Origin: Oleisolibacter albus
GTDB taxonomy: Bacteria > Pseudomonadota > Alphaproteobacteria > Azospirillales > Azospirillaceae
DNA: 64,000 nucleotides
Reading direction: 5' to 3'
NCBI RefSeq assembly: GCF_003336875.1
Contig: NZ_QGNJ01000006.1
Span: forward strand, 238,899-302,898
Of the stretch, positions 17,312-26,029 are shown one piece after another. Positions within the stretch are counted from its first letter, which is position 1. Every line of letters starts with the position of its first letter. The position numbers and the translations under genes were made by a program. The notes under the pieces were generated by a model. It saw only the letters and a program-made list of their open reading frames with translations, was not told the DNA's origin and did no database searches.

Positions 17312-19678
17312 TCAGGCCTGCGAGCGCAGGGTCCGGGCGGCGGACACCATGTTGGCCAGCGCCGGCCTCACCTCCTCCCAGCGGCGGGTCTTCAGTCCGC
17401 AATCGGGATTGACCCAGATCTGATCGGGGGACAGGTTCTTCCCGGCCCGGACCAGGAGATCAACCATCTCCGCCACCGTCGGCACACGTGGCGAGTGGAT
17501 GTCATAGACGCCGGGTCCGATCTCGTTGGGGTAGCGGTAATCGGCGAAGGCGTCGAGAAGCTCCATCTTCGAGCGCGAGGTCTCGATGGAGATGACGTCG
17601 GCATCAAGGGCACCGATGGCGGCGATGATGTCGTTGAACTCCGAATAGCACATATGGGTGTGGATCTGGGTCGCCGGCCCCACGCCACAGGCCGCCAGCC
17701 GGAAGCTCTCCACCGCCCAGTTCAGGTAGGCCGGTCCGTCCGCCCGCCGCAGCGGCAGCCCTTCGCGCAGCGCGGGTTCGTCGATCTGGATGATGGCGAT
17801 GCCCGCCGCCTCGAGATCGGTGACCTCATCGCGCAGGGCCAGGGCGATCTGGCGGCAGACCGTGGCACGGGGCAGATCATCCCGCACAAAGGACCAGTGC
17901 AGCATGGTCACCGGCCCGGTCAGCATGCCCTTGACCGGCCGTTCCGTCAGGGATTGGGCATAGCCGGCCCACCCCACCGTCATCGGCCGCGGCCGCGACA
18001 CGTCGCCGACGATGATCGGCGGCCGCACACAGCGCGAGCCGTAGGACTGCACCCAGCCATGGCGGGTGAAGACATAACCCTCCAGCTGTTCGCCGAAATA
18101 CTGGACCATGTCGTTGCGTTCGAACTCGCCATGAACCAGCACGTCGATCCCGATCTCCTCCTGCCAGCGGATGGCCGCTCCGGTCTCCTGCCGCAGGAAC
18201 GTCTCATACTCCACGGCGGACAGCCGGCCCTTGGCATGGTCGGCGCGGGCCTTGCGCACGGCGTCGGTCTGGGGAAAGGAGCCGATGCTGGTGGTGGGGA
18301 AGACCGGCAGATGCAGACGCTGCGCCTGCAGCCAGCGCCGCTCGGCATAGGGGATGCGGCGGGCCATGTCCGCGGTCACCGCCTCCAGCCGCGCCGCCAC
18401 GGCCGGATTATGGATGCGCGGCGAGGTGCGGCGGCCGTGGACGGCTTTGGCCGCGGCGGCCAGATCCGCCGCCACGGCGTCGGATCCCTCCGTCAGCGCC
18501 CGACCGAGCACGGCCAGTTCCGTCATCTTCTGGGCAGCGAAGGCCAGCCAGCTCCGCAGCTCCGGATCGAGCTGCACCTCGGCGTCACTGTCCATGGGCA
18601 CATGCAGCAGCGAGCAGCTGGGGGCCAGCATCAGCCGCTCCGTTCCCAGCCGGCGCACCGCCGGGGCGATGCGGTCGAGCAGGGCCGGCAGATCGGCACG
18701 CCAGACATTACGGCCGTCGATGACGCCCAATGACAGGCAGGCATCCGGGCGCAGTCCCGCCAGCACCGCGTCCAGCTGGCCGGCACCGCGGACCAGATCC
18801 AGATCCAGATGCAGACCGGCCACCGGCAAGGACAGTGCCGTGTCCAGATTGTCGCCCAGCGGTCCGAAATAGCTGGCGACCAGCAGCTTCAGTCCGGGTG
18901 CCGCCGACGCCAGCACCGCATAGGCCCGGCGCAAGGCGGTGCGGGCGGCCCCGTCGAGATCCAGGACCAGACAGGGTTCGTCCATCTGCACCCAGTCTGC
19001 CCCGGCCGCCCGCAGGCGCCGCAGCACCTCGGCATAGACCGGCAGCAGATCCTCCAGCAGCGTCAGCGGGCGGAAGCCCGGCTGCCGGGACTTGGCCAGC
19101 AGCAGCCAGGTGACAGGACCGAGCAGCACCGGGCGGGTGTGAATGCCCAGCGCCCTGGCCTCCAGGAATTCATCGACAGGCTTGGTGCCGGCCAGCTGGA
19201 AGCGCTGGCCCGGCTCCACCTCCGGCACCATGAAATGATAGTTGGTGTCGAACCATTTCGTCATTTCCTGCGCCGGCACACCGTCTGTCACGGCGTGATC
19301 CCCGCCGCAATCGCAGCCCGGTCCGGTCCCATGATCGCCGGCCGGATCGCCCGCGGGCCGGCCCTGGGTTCCGCGCGCCATGGCGAAATAGGTGGACAGC
19401 GGCACCGGGCCGCCGTGCCAGCCATAGACGGCAGGAATGGCACCGACCATGACCGACAGGTCCAGCACATGGTCGTAGAGGGAGAAATCGTTGCTGGGAA
19501 TATGGGTGATCCCCAGCGCCTGCTGGCGGCGCCAACTTTCAGCGCGCAGCCGGGCCGCCGTGGCCAGAAGCTCCGCCGCATCGGTGCGGCCCGCCCAGTG
19601 GCTCTCCAGGGCGGATTTCAGCTCGCGGCGCAGACCGATACGCGGTACGCCGAGCGTGGCAATGGCAAGATTGGACAT
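17312..19678 (-). CDS. metE: Cobalamin-independent methionine synthase
   Basis: 788 residues with the start taken at MSNLAIATLGVPRIG, which aligns with the usual MetE N-terminus; ATGs two codons and five codons upstream are alternatives. The enzyme transfers a methyl group from 5-methyltetrahydropteroyl-polyglutamate to homocysteine, the last step of methionine synthesis, in the cytoplasm. The C-terminal half carries zinc ligands in HTHMCYSEF and NPDCGLKTR, both intact, and the SIGSFPQT motif of the second barrel. The gene is preceded by a cobalamin riboswitch on the same strand, so it should be switched off when B12 is available. That implies the genome also encodes the B12-dependent MetH. 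No neighbour belongs to the pathway. Confidence 0.93.
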   Translation of the reverse strand: MSNLAIATLGVPRIGLRRELKSALESHWAGRTDAAELLATAARLRAESWRRQQALGITHIPSNDFSLYDHVLDLSVMVGAIPAVYGWHGGPVPLSTYFAMARGTQGRPAGDPAGDHGTGPGCDCGGDHAVTDGVPAQEMTKWFDTNYHFMVPEVEPGQRFQLAGTKPVDEFLEARALGIHTRPVLLGPVTWLLLAKSRQPGFRPLTLLEDLLPVYAEVLRRLRAAGADWVQMDEPCLVLDLDGAARTALRRAYAVLASAAPGLKLLVASYFGPLGDNLDTALSLPVAGLHLDLDLVRGAGQLDAVLAGLRPDACLSLGVIDGRNVWRADLPALLDRIAPAVRRLGTERLMLAPSCSLLHVPMDSDAEVQLDPELRSWLAFAAQKMTELAVLGRALTEGSDAVAADLAAAAKAVHGRRTSPRIHNPAVAARLEAVTADMARRIPYAERRWLQAQRLHLPVFPTTSIGSFPQTDAVRKARADHAKGRLSAVEYETFLRQETGAAIRWQEEIGIDVLVHGEFERNDMVQYFGEQLEGYVFTRHGWVQSYGSRCVRPPIIVGDVSRPRPMTVGWAGYAQSLTERPVKGMLTGPVTMLHWSFVRDDLPRATVCRQIALALRDEVTDLEAAGIAIIQIDEPALREGLPLRRADGPAYLNWAVESFRLAACGVGPATQIHTHMCYSEFNDIIAAIGALDADVISIETSRSKMELLDAFADYRYPNEIGPGVYDIHSPRVPTVAEMVDLLVRAGKNLSPDQIWVNPDCGLKTRRWEEVRPALANMVSAARTLRSQA

Positions 19679-19807
19679 TGGCATGGACCCCATGATGGAT
19701 GGGGGCAAAGGCCATAGCGGACGCGACAGGCAGGCCCCGGACGGATCCGATGCGGCCTGCCAAGGCGACACACCGGGACACCCCGCCCGTGGACGTTATC
19801 TGTTCAT

Positions 19808-19990
19808 GGCAGGTCTCCTGGCTCGCGGGTCTTCGCCTGCCGCCCGGTCTTCCCAGGGCCGCGAGGACCCCAGTGACATGTTGGACGGAACGCTCGCCGC
19901 TGACAGTTGCGGGGGCAGCGCCGGCCTTGCACCGGCTTCCCTCTTAGCCCCGGCACCACCGCCAGGGCGGGCCGGGGAACCATGACCATG
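19808..19990 (-). ncRNA. Cobalamin riboswitch upstream of metE
   Basis: Read on the minus strand, the region contains GGAAGCCGGTGCAAGGCCGG, then GCTGCCCCCGCAACTGTCAG (the B12-box core) and, near the 3' end, GAGCCAGGAGACCTGCC, the hallmark closing segment of cobalamin riboswitches, in the right order. The 3' boundary lies about 130 bases before the metE start. Near the start, CCCCAT at 19689-19699 region can pair with ATGGGG and might mask the ribosome site when the switch is bound. Boundaries are good to about ten bases. Confidence 0.9.
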
Positions 19991-20059
19991 AGACGCTAGC
20001 GCAGCGCCGCCACAGCGTCAACAACACATAAGGACTTCTTTATATCGTTATGCGTTCTG

Positions 20060-20965
20060 TCACTCCGCCGGATCGGTGCTCCAGACGGGATGCGGCCAGG
20101 TGCCGGACATGGTTTCCACCACAGTCAGGAAGGCGCGCACACTGCCCAGCCGGCTGCGCTCACGCAGGCACAGCACATATTCGTCCAGTTCCAGCTTCAG
20201 CCCGTGCAGCGGCCGCACCGTCAGGGCCGGATCGCCGCTGAATTCAGCCTCGCAGATGAAGGCCAGTCCCAGACCGGCCTTCACCGCCGCCAGCTGCGCC
20301 TCACGCGAGGCGATCTCGATGGTGTCGGGCAGGGTCAGTTCCGCCTCCGCCAGCACCCGCTCCACCACGCGGCGCGTCATCGATCCCGGTTCCCGCATCA
20401 GGATGCGCTCCGCCCGCAGATCGTCCGGCGCCACGCTGGCGGCGGCGGCCAGCCGATGCTCCGCCGGCAGCATCAGCACCACCGGCTCCCGCCCCAGTGG
20501 CAGGCCGGTCAGGCGCGGGTCGATGGTCGGGCTGGCCAGAACCGCCACATCCAGCCGCATTTCCAGCAGGTCGCGGCGGATCGTCTCGGCATTGCCCAGC
20601 GACAGGCGCAGCTTGACGCCGGGATGACGGCGGGTGAATTCCGCCAGCAACGGAATCACCTGCACCGGCCCGTCCGCCCCCACATTCAAGGTGCCGCCGG
20701 TCAGGGCGCGGTGGCCGGCCAGCAGTTCCATGGCTTCCTGCTCGGCGGCGAACAGGCGGTGGGTGATCTCGTGCAGGGTCTGGCCGGCGGGCGTCAGCGC
20801 CACCCCCCGCCGCTCCCGCACGAACAGCAGCAGGCCGTAACGCTCCTCCAGCGCCTTGACCTCCGCCGACAGGGTCGGCTGCGAGATCGACAGGGCCCGC
20901 GCCGCCTGGGTGAAGCTGCCTTCGCGCGCCACCCAGTGGAAGGCACGCAGCTGGGTATGCAGCAC
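20060..20965 (-). CDS. LysR-type regulator of phosphonate uptake
   Basis: 301 residues. The N-terminal winged helix-turn-helix is clear (FHWVAREGSFTQAARALS to SQPTLSAEVKALEERYG, about residues 9-45), followed by the two-lobed inducer-binding domain. The N-terminal sequence is the style of the LysR subgroup linked to aminoethylphosphonate catabolism (phn-type), recognised from memory. It is divergent from the ABC transporter operon, with 152 bases between the starts, which is the classical LysR arrangement. I therefore infer that it senses a phosphonate or a breakdown product and controls the transporter. The intergenic space should contain its operator, but I could not single out a convincing T-N11-A site. 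Confidence 0.8.
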   Translation of the reverse strand: MLHTQLRAFHWVAREGSFTQAARALSISQPTLSAEVKALEERYGLLLFVRERRGVALTPAGQTLHEITHRLFAAEQEAMELLAGHRALTGGTLNVGADGPVQVIPLLAEFTRRHPGVKLRLSLGNAETIRRDLLEMRLDVAVLASPTIDPRLTGLPLGREPVVLMLPAEHRLAAAASVAPDDLRAERILMREPGSMTRRVVERVLAEAELTLPDTIEIASREAQLAAVKAGLGLAFICEAEFSGDPALTVRPLHGLKLELDEYVLCLRERSRLGSVRAFLTVVETMSGTWPHPVWSTDPAE

Positions 20966-21117
20966 CGGGATCTCCTATAGGCTGGATCTATGCTGGCCAT
21001 TGATACGATGGATTTCCAATATACGTCACCCCCCTGCCATGGTGCGGCCGCAACAAAGGCGGTGCCCCGGCCCGCGGATGTTGCGCTCGCGTTCCGTTTG
21101 TTCCCGAGGTGCCCTCA

Positions 21118-22143
21118 ATGCGCCGTTCACTTTCGTTGCTGTCCTTCGCTCTTGCCCTGGCCCTCGGCCTGACGGCACCGGCCGCGTGGGCGGCGACCAG
21201 CCTCACCGTCTATACGTCGCTGGAGGCCGATCAGCTGAAGGCCTACAAGGAGGCGTTCGAGGCGGCGCACCCGGAGGTGGAGATCCGCTGGGTGCGGGAC
21301 AGCACCGGCGTCATCACCGCCCGTCTGCTGGCGGAGAAGGCCGCCCCCAATGCCGATGTGGTCATGGGCGTGGCCGCCACCTCGCTGATGCTGCTGGACC
21401 AGGAGGGCCTGCTGGACGGCTATGCCCCGGCCGGGCTGGACAAGGTGAAGCCGGCCCTGCGCGACGGGCGGCCGCAGCCACACTGGATCGGCATGGATGT
21501 GCTGTCCTCGGCCCTGTGCGTCAACCGCACGGAGCGGGAGAAGCGCGGCCTGGCGGTGCCGGCGCGCTGGTCCGATCTGACCGATCCGGCCTGGAAGGGC
21601 CAGATCACCATGCCCAATCCGGCCTCCTCCGGCACCGGCTTCCTGATGGTCAGCGCCTGGCTGCAGATGATGGGCGAGGAGAAGGGCTGGGCCTTCATGG
21701 ATGCGCTGGACCGCAACATCGCCAGCTACACCCATTCCGGTTCGAAGCCGTGCAAGCAGGCGGCCACGGGCGAATTCGCCATCGGCCTGTCCTTCGAATA
21801 CCGTGCCGCCAAGCTGATCGACCAGGGCGCCCCCATTGAGCTGGTGCTGCCGGCCGAAGGGCTGGGCTGGGACATGGAGGCCGTGGCCATCGTCAAGGGC
21901 ACGGCCAAGCTCGACGCGGCCCATACGCTGCTGGACTGGGCGGCGACGCCGGAGGCCAATGCCCTGTACGCCCGCAGCTTCGCCATCGTCGCCCGGCCGG
22001 AGGTCCAGCCGCAGCACAACCATATCCCCGCCGATCTGGAGACGCGGCTGACCAGGCAGGATTTCGCCTGGGCCGCCGCCAACCGCGACCGCATCCTGAC
22101 CGAATGGTCGCGCCGCTACGATGCCAAGTCGGAAGCCAAATGA
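21118..22143 (+). CDS. phnS2: 2-aminoethylphosphonate-type ABC transporter binding protein
   Basis: 341 residues starting at the ATG at 21118, 8 bases after CGAGG; a GTG three codons earlier is possible. The signal peptide ends AAWA (residue 25). The mature sequence starts with SLTVYTSLEADQLKAYKEAF and contains RWVRDSTGVITARLLAEK, which match the putative aminoethylphosphonate-binding subgroup of the iron/sulfate-type periplasmic binding proteins. The ligand should be a small phosphonate; Fe(III), bound by close relatives, is the main alternative. Its stop overlaps the ATPase start, and the whole set is divergent from a phn-type LysR gene. No phosphonate-degrading gene (phnW, phnX, phnJ) lies in the window. 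Confidence 0.82.
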   Translation: MRRSLSLLSFALALALGLTAPAAWAATSLTVYTSLEADQLKAYKEAFEAAHPEVEIRWVRDSTGVITARLLAEKAAPNADVVMGVAATSLMLLDQEGLLDGYAPAGLDKVKPALRDGRPQPHWIGMDVLSSALCVNRTEREKRGLAVPARWSDLTDPAWKGQITMPNPASSGTGFLMVSAWLQMMGEEKGWAFMDALDRNIASYTHSGSKPCKQAATGEFAIGLSFEYRAAKLIDQGAPIELVLPAEGLGWDMEAVAIVKGTAKLDAAHTLLDWAATPEANALYARSFAIVARPEVQPQHNHIPADLETRLTRQDFAWAAANRDRILTEWSRRYDAKSEAK

Positions 22144-23288
22144 ACGCTGTCCGTGGTGAAGGGGGGGAAGCCCCCCAGGACGCCCCCCATCTGGTGTTGC
22201 GGGGCGTCGGCCAGCGCTTCGGGACGTTCACGGCCCTGGAGGGCGTCGATCTGACGGTGCGCCGTGGCGAATTCGTGACGCTGCTGGGGCCGTCCGGGTC
22301 GGGCAAGACCACGCTGCTGCGCGCCATCGCCGGGCTGGCGCCACCGACGGAGGGCAGCATCCGGCAGGACGGTGCCGATGTCACCGCCGTGCCGGTGGAA
22401 CGGCGCGATGTGGGCATCGTCTTCCAGTCCTATGCCCTGTTCCCGACGCTGACGGTGGCCGATAACATCACCTACGGGCTGCGCGCCCTGCCACGGCCGG
22501 AACGGCGGACGCGGCTGGAGGCCATGCTGGATCTGATCGGCCTGCGCGCCCATGCCGGCAAATATCCGGGCCAGCTGTCCGGCGGCCAGCAGCAGCGGGT
22601 GGCGCTGGCCCGGGCCCTGGCGCCCAACCCCGGCCTGCTGCTGCTGGACGAGCCGCTGTCGGCCCTGGATGCGGAGGTGCGGCGCGACCTGCGGGCCGAA
22701 CTGCGCCGGCTGCAGCGCCAGCTGGGCATCACCACGCTGATGGTCACCCACGACCAGGAGGAGGCGCTGACCCTGTCCGACCGCATCATGGTGCTGAACC
22801 ATGGCCGGGTCGAACAGGTGGGCAGCCCGTCGGACCTGTACGAGCGGCCGGCCAGCCTGTTCGTCGCCGGCTTCATCGGCGCCATGAACCGGCTGCCGCT
22901 GGCGCGGGCGCCGGATGGCGGTCTGCGTCTCGGCCGCTGGCCCCTGCCGCTGCCCGCCGATCCGGCGGCGGGACCTGCCCCGGTGCTGTGCCTGCGACCG
23001 GAATGGTTGGGGCTGGAGGATGGCGACCTCGCGGCGCCGCTGGTCGCAGACGGGCATCTGTCCCTGCCCGGCCGCGTGCTGGACAGCGAATATCGCGGCG
23101 CCCAGATCATGGTGCAGCTGGGGCTGGAGGATCCGGCCCGACCGGACCCGGCCCTGGCCGCGCTGACCCTGACCACGCTGCAACCGGCCTGGGGGCCGCT
23201 GGGCCGCGGGCTGGAGCCGGGCCGGCGGCTGCGGCTGCGGCTGCCGCTGGACCGTCTGCGCCTGTTCGCCGGGGACGGTGCGCAATGA
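22140..23288 (+). CDS. phnT2: Aminoethylphosphonate-type ABC transporter ATPase
   Basis: 382 residues with the start overlapping the binding-protein stop (ATGA). Walker A GPSGSGKTT, Q-loop in VFQSYALFPTLTV, signature LSGGQQQRVALARALA and Walker B LLLLDEPLSALD are intact, followed by the switch histidine in MVTHDQEEAL. The C-terminal 130 residues form the TOBE-type regulatory domain of the CUT1/Pot-type importers. It powers import through the next gene's permease. Assignment to phosphonate rather than iron or polyamine follows the binding protein and the regulator. Confidence 0.85.
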   Translation: MNAVRGEGGEAPQDAPHLVLRGVGQRFGTFTALEGVDLTVRRGEFVTLLGPSGSGKTTLLRAIAGLAPPTEGSIRQDGADVTAVPVERRDVGIVFQSYALFPTLTVADNITYGLRALPRPERRTRLEAMLDLIGLRAHAGKYPGQLSGGQQQRVALARALAPNPGLLLLDEPLSALDAEVRRDLRAELRRLQRQLGITTLMVTHDQEEALTLSDRIMVLNHGRVEQVGSPSDLYERPASLFVAGFIGAMNRLPLARAPDGGLRLGRWPLPLPADPAAGPAPVLCLRPEWLGLEDGDLAAPLVADGHLSLPGRVLDSEYRGAQIMVQLGLEDPARPDPALAALTLTTLQPAWGPLGRGLEPGRRLRLRLPLDRLRLFAGDGAQ

Positions 23289-25009
23289 CCATGCCGCTTC
23301 CCCTGCCCCGGACGTCGCCGCGGCGCCTGGGCAGCCTGCTGCCGGCCGGATCCGTCCTGCCGCGGCCGGGATCGCTGCTGGCCGTCGCGGCACCGCTGCT
23401 GTTCCTGCTGCTGGCGCTGGCATTGCCGCTGGCGGCGGTGCTGTCCCAGGCGGTGCGGGACCGGGCCGGGCACTTTGTCGGGCTGGACAATCTGCGTGAC
23501 TATCTCGGCAATCCGGCACTGTCGGCGGCCCTGGGCAACAGCCTGGCGCTGTCGGCGCTCAGCGCCGTGCTCTGCGTGGCGCTGGCCTTCCTCTATGCCT
23601 ATGGGCTGACGCGGACCCGCATGAGGGGGCGCGGCCTGTTCGCTCTGGTGGCACAGATGCCGCTGCTGGCGCCGTCGCTGCTGCCCGGCATCGCCCTGGT
23701 CTATCTGTTCGGCAATCAGGGCTGGCTGAAGGGCATGCTGGGCGGGCACAGCATCTATGGCCCGATCGGCATCGTGCTGGGCGAGCTGTTCTGGACCTTC
23801 CCCCATGCGGTGATGATCCTCACCGCCGCCCTGTCGCTGGCCGATGCCCGGCTTTACGAGGCGGCGCGGGCCCTGAAGGCGGGGCCATGGCGGCGGTTCC
23901 TGACGGTCACCCTGCCCTCGGTCCGTGGCGGTCTAGTCTCGGCCTTCGTCGCGGTCTTCGCGCTGGTCGTCACCGATTTCGGCGTGCCCAAGGTCATCGG
24001 CGGGCAGACGCCGCTGCTGGCCACCGACATCTACCGTCAGGTCATCGGCCAGCAGAATTTCCAGCGCGGCGCCGTGATCGCCCTGCTGCTGCTGCTGCCG
24101 GCCCTGCTGGCGTTCCTGGCCGACCGGCTGATGGCCCGGCGCCCGGCGGCGTCCCTGGGCGGCAAGGCCGTGGCCCTGGTGCCGGCGCCCAACCGCTGGG
24201 TGGACGGTTTCTTCCTGCTGTTCTGCGGCGCCCTGGCCTTCTGCCTGCTGCTGATCCCGGCGACGGCGCTGTTCGCCTCCTTCGCCAGGCTCTGGCCCTA
24301 TGACCTGACGCCGGTGCTGACCCATTACCGGTTCGAGCTGATGGATGGCGGCGGCTGGACCGCCTATGGCAATTCGCTGCGGCTGGCGGCCCTGACGGCC
24401 CTGTTCGGCACGGCGCTGATCTTCCCCGCCGCCTGGCTGGTGGTGAAGGGCCGGGCGCCGATGGCCCTGCGCCAGGGGCTGCACGGGCTGGCGCTGCTGC
24501 CGCTGGCCGTGCCGGGGCTGGTGCTGGGGTTGGGCTATGTCTTCTTCCTGGCCGATCCGGCCAACCCGCTGCGGCCGCTGAGCGGCACCCTGACACTGCT
24601 GGTGGTCTGCACCATCGCCCATTACTACAGCGTGCCGCACCTGTCGGCGATGACGGCCCTGCGCCGCCTGGACCCGGAACTGGAGGAGGCGGGCCGGGCG
24701 CTGAAGGTGCCGCCGGCCGTCACACTGGGCCGGGTCACGCTGCCGCTGGCCCTGCCGGTGGTGCTGGACATGGCGTCCTACCTGTTCCTGGCGGCCCTGA
24801 CCACCGTCTCGGCCGTGGTCTTCCTCTATGATCCCGACAGCATGCTGGCCGCCCTGGCGGTGCTGGCCATGGATGATGCCGGCGACACCGCCCCCGCCGC
24901 AGCCATGGCCATGCTGATCTTCGGGACCGGCGCCCTGGTGCGTCTGCTCTGGGCGCTGGTCACCCGCAGCCTGCTGCGCCGGGCCGGGCGCTGGCGGGAT
25001 GGGCGCTGA
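23285..25009 (+). CDS. phnU2: Two-domain ABC permease, aminoethylphosphonate type
   Basis: 574 residues, translationally coupled to the ATPase by an ATGA overlap; the open frame extends upstream but that part is the ATPase gene in another frame. The protein contains two tandem permease halves of about six membrane segments each. Each half carries an EAA-type coupling loop: EAARALKAGPWRRFLTVTLP in the first half and EEAGRALKVPPAVTLGRVTL in the second. One polypeptide therefore supplies both membrane subunits, as in Fbp/PhnU2 systems. No TMD residue identifies the substrate; that comes from the binding protein. Confidence 0.82.
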   Translation: MTMPLPLPRTSPRRLGSLLPAGSVLPRPGSLLAVAAPLLFLLLALALPLAAVLSQAVRDRAGHFVGLDNLRDYLGNPALSAALGNSLALSALSAVLCVALAFLYAYGLTRTRMRGRGLFALVAQMPLLAPSLLPGIALVYLFGNQGWLKGMLGGHSIYGPIGIVLGELFWTFPHAVMILTAALSLADARLYEAARALKAGPWRRFLTVTLPSVRGGLVSAFVAVFALVVTDFGVPKVIGGQTPLLATDIYRQVIGQQNFQRGAVIALLLLLPALLAFLADRLMARRPAASLGGKAVALVPAPNRWVDGFFLLFCGALAFCLLLIPATALFASFARLWPYDLTPVLTHYRFELMDGGGWTAYGNSLRLAALTALFGTALIFPAAWLVVKGRAPMALRQGLHGLALLPLAVPGLVLGLGYVFFLADPANPLRPLSGTLTLLVVCTIAHYYSVPHLSAMTALRRLDPELEEAGRALKVPPAVTLGRVTLPLALPVVLDMASYLFLAALTTVSAVVFLYDPDSMLAALAVLAMDDAGDTAPAAAMAMLIFGTGALVRLLWALVTRSLLRRAGRWRDGR

Positions 25010-25020
25010 ACCGAGGAGAT

Positions 25021-25052
25021 CGGCGGCCGCCGACGCGCCCGGCGGCGGCCCG
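25021..25052. terminator. GC-rich hairpin between convergent genes
   Basis: GGCGGCCGCCG and CGGCGGCGGCC-type arms flank ACGCGCC between the transporter stop and the DeoR stop. The arms pair imperfectly and no T-run follows. Confidence 0.4.
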
Positions 25053-25064
25053 GCAGGCGCCGGC

Positions 25065-25868
25065 TCAGTCCGCCACCTCGATGCCCATGCCATGGGCCTG
25101 GGCCGCCGTGGCCACAGTTTCGGGCGGCGGCGCATCGGTGTAGAGCGTGCGCACATCGGCGAAGCCGGCGACCTGGATGAAGCCCGCCTTGGTGAATTTC
25201 GTGGAGTCGGCCAGCACGACCACGCGGCGCGACTGATCGAGCAGCGAGCGCTTGAACATGGCCTCGTCGGCATCGAAGTCCAGGAAGCCACGCACCCCGT
25301 CGATGGCGCCCATGGACATCACCGTGATATCGGGCACGAAGCGCAGGCAGAAGGCGATGGCCTCTGGCCCGAAGGCGGCGTGGTAGTCCGGCTTGATGGG
25401 ACCGCCGGCCAGGAACAGACGCTGGCCGGGCCGGCCCACCACCTCGTGCGCGATCTCCACGCTGTTGGTGATGATGGTCAGGTCGCGCAGGCCCGCCAGC
25501 GCCCGCGCCAGCCAGAAACAGGTGGTGCCCGAATCGAGCAGCAGGGTCATGCCCTCATGCACCATGCGGGCGGCGTGCTGCGCGATGCGCTGCTTGGCCT
25601 CGGACTGTTCGCGCAGACGGATGCGATAGGGCGCCTCCAGCTGGTTGCTGGGGATGGAGACGCCGCCATGGGTCTTCTGCACCCGGCCGCTGCCTTCCAA
25701 CTGGCGGATATCGCGCCGGATCGTCTCCTCCGACACGTCGAAATGGGCCGCGAGTTCAGTGATCGAGCAATGGCCCCGCTCCTCGAGAAGCTTCATGAAC
25801 AAGTTCAACCGTGCGGCCTGTGTGGGACGCGTGCCGGTTTTGCCGCCAAGGCTGTCTGTGTCGCTCAT
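25065..25868 (-). CDS. DeoR/GlpR-family transcriptional regulator
   Basis: 267 residues. The N-terminal winged helix-turn-helix (SITELAAHFDVSEETIRRDIRQLE, split over about residues 35-58) is the standard DeoR type. The DeoR effector domain follows, with LLLDSGTTC and MGAIDGVRGF-type motifs that bind sugar phosphates or related phosphorylated ligands. It is divergent from the TonB receptor, with 161 bases between starts. That space contains GTCACAAAAT (25904-25913) and ATTTTGTCAC (25940-25949), an inverted repeat with one mismatch that could be its operator. Since the neighbours release and import phosphorylated compounds, a ligand such as glycerol phosphate is plausible. The closest functional label (GlpR or another) cannot be decided here. 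Confidence 0.82.
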   Translation of the reverse strand: MSDTDSLGGKTGTRPTQAARLNLFMKLLEERGHCSITELAAHFDVSEETIRRDIRQLEGSGRVQKTHGGVSIPSNQLEAPYRIRLREQSEAKQRIAQHAARMVHEGMTLLLDSGTTCFWLARALAGLRDLTIITNSVEIAHEVVGRPGQRLFLAGGPIKPDYHAAFGPEAIAFCLRFVPDITVMSMGAIDGVRGFLDFDADEAMFKRSLLDQSRRVVVLADSTKFTKAGFIQVAGFADVRTLYTDAPPPETVATAAQAHGMGIEVAD

Positions 25869-25903
25869 TCCCGCATGATATCCACATCAACCCGCCCATG
25901 AAA

Positions 25904-25949
25904 GTCACAAAATCCAACACAACAACACATGATTCTCACATTTTGTCAC
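25904..25949. promoter_or_regulatory. Candidate DeoR operator (inverted repeat)
   Basis: GTCACAAAAT at 25904-25913 and ATTTTGTCAC at 25940-25949 are inverted copies with one mismatch, separated by 26 bases, between the divergent DeoR and TonB-receptor genes. The right arm overlaps the PHO box, so the two factors could compete. Confidence 0.4.
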
Positions 25950-25974
25950 ACAGCTGTCATGGCTTGCGCATAGT
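25943..25974 (+). promoter_or_regulatory. PHO box and -10 element upstream of the TonB receptor
   Basis: TTGTCAC (25943-25949), four bases, then CTGTCAT (25954-25960): two direct 7-mers at an 11-base period, as in alphaproteobacterial PhoB boxes (CTGTCAT-N4-CTGTCAT). CATAGT at 25969-25974 sits 8 bases further on, where a PhoB-activated promoter has its -10. The ATG of the receptor is 56 bases downstream. Confidence 0.65.
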
Positions 25975-26029
25975 GTCTGCCCCGATCGGACGGCCGGGGG
26001 CCGTCCCACCTATGGGGGAGAGGGTTTCC

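Noticed and set aside
21023..21040. A second PHO box (ACGTCAC-N4-CTGCCAT) before the phosphonate transporter
   Set aside because: Only 5/7 and 6/7 bases match and no -10 follows at the right distance. Chance occurrence cannot be excluded in this sequence.
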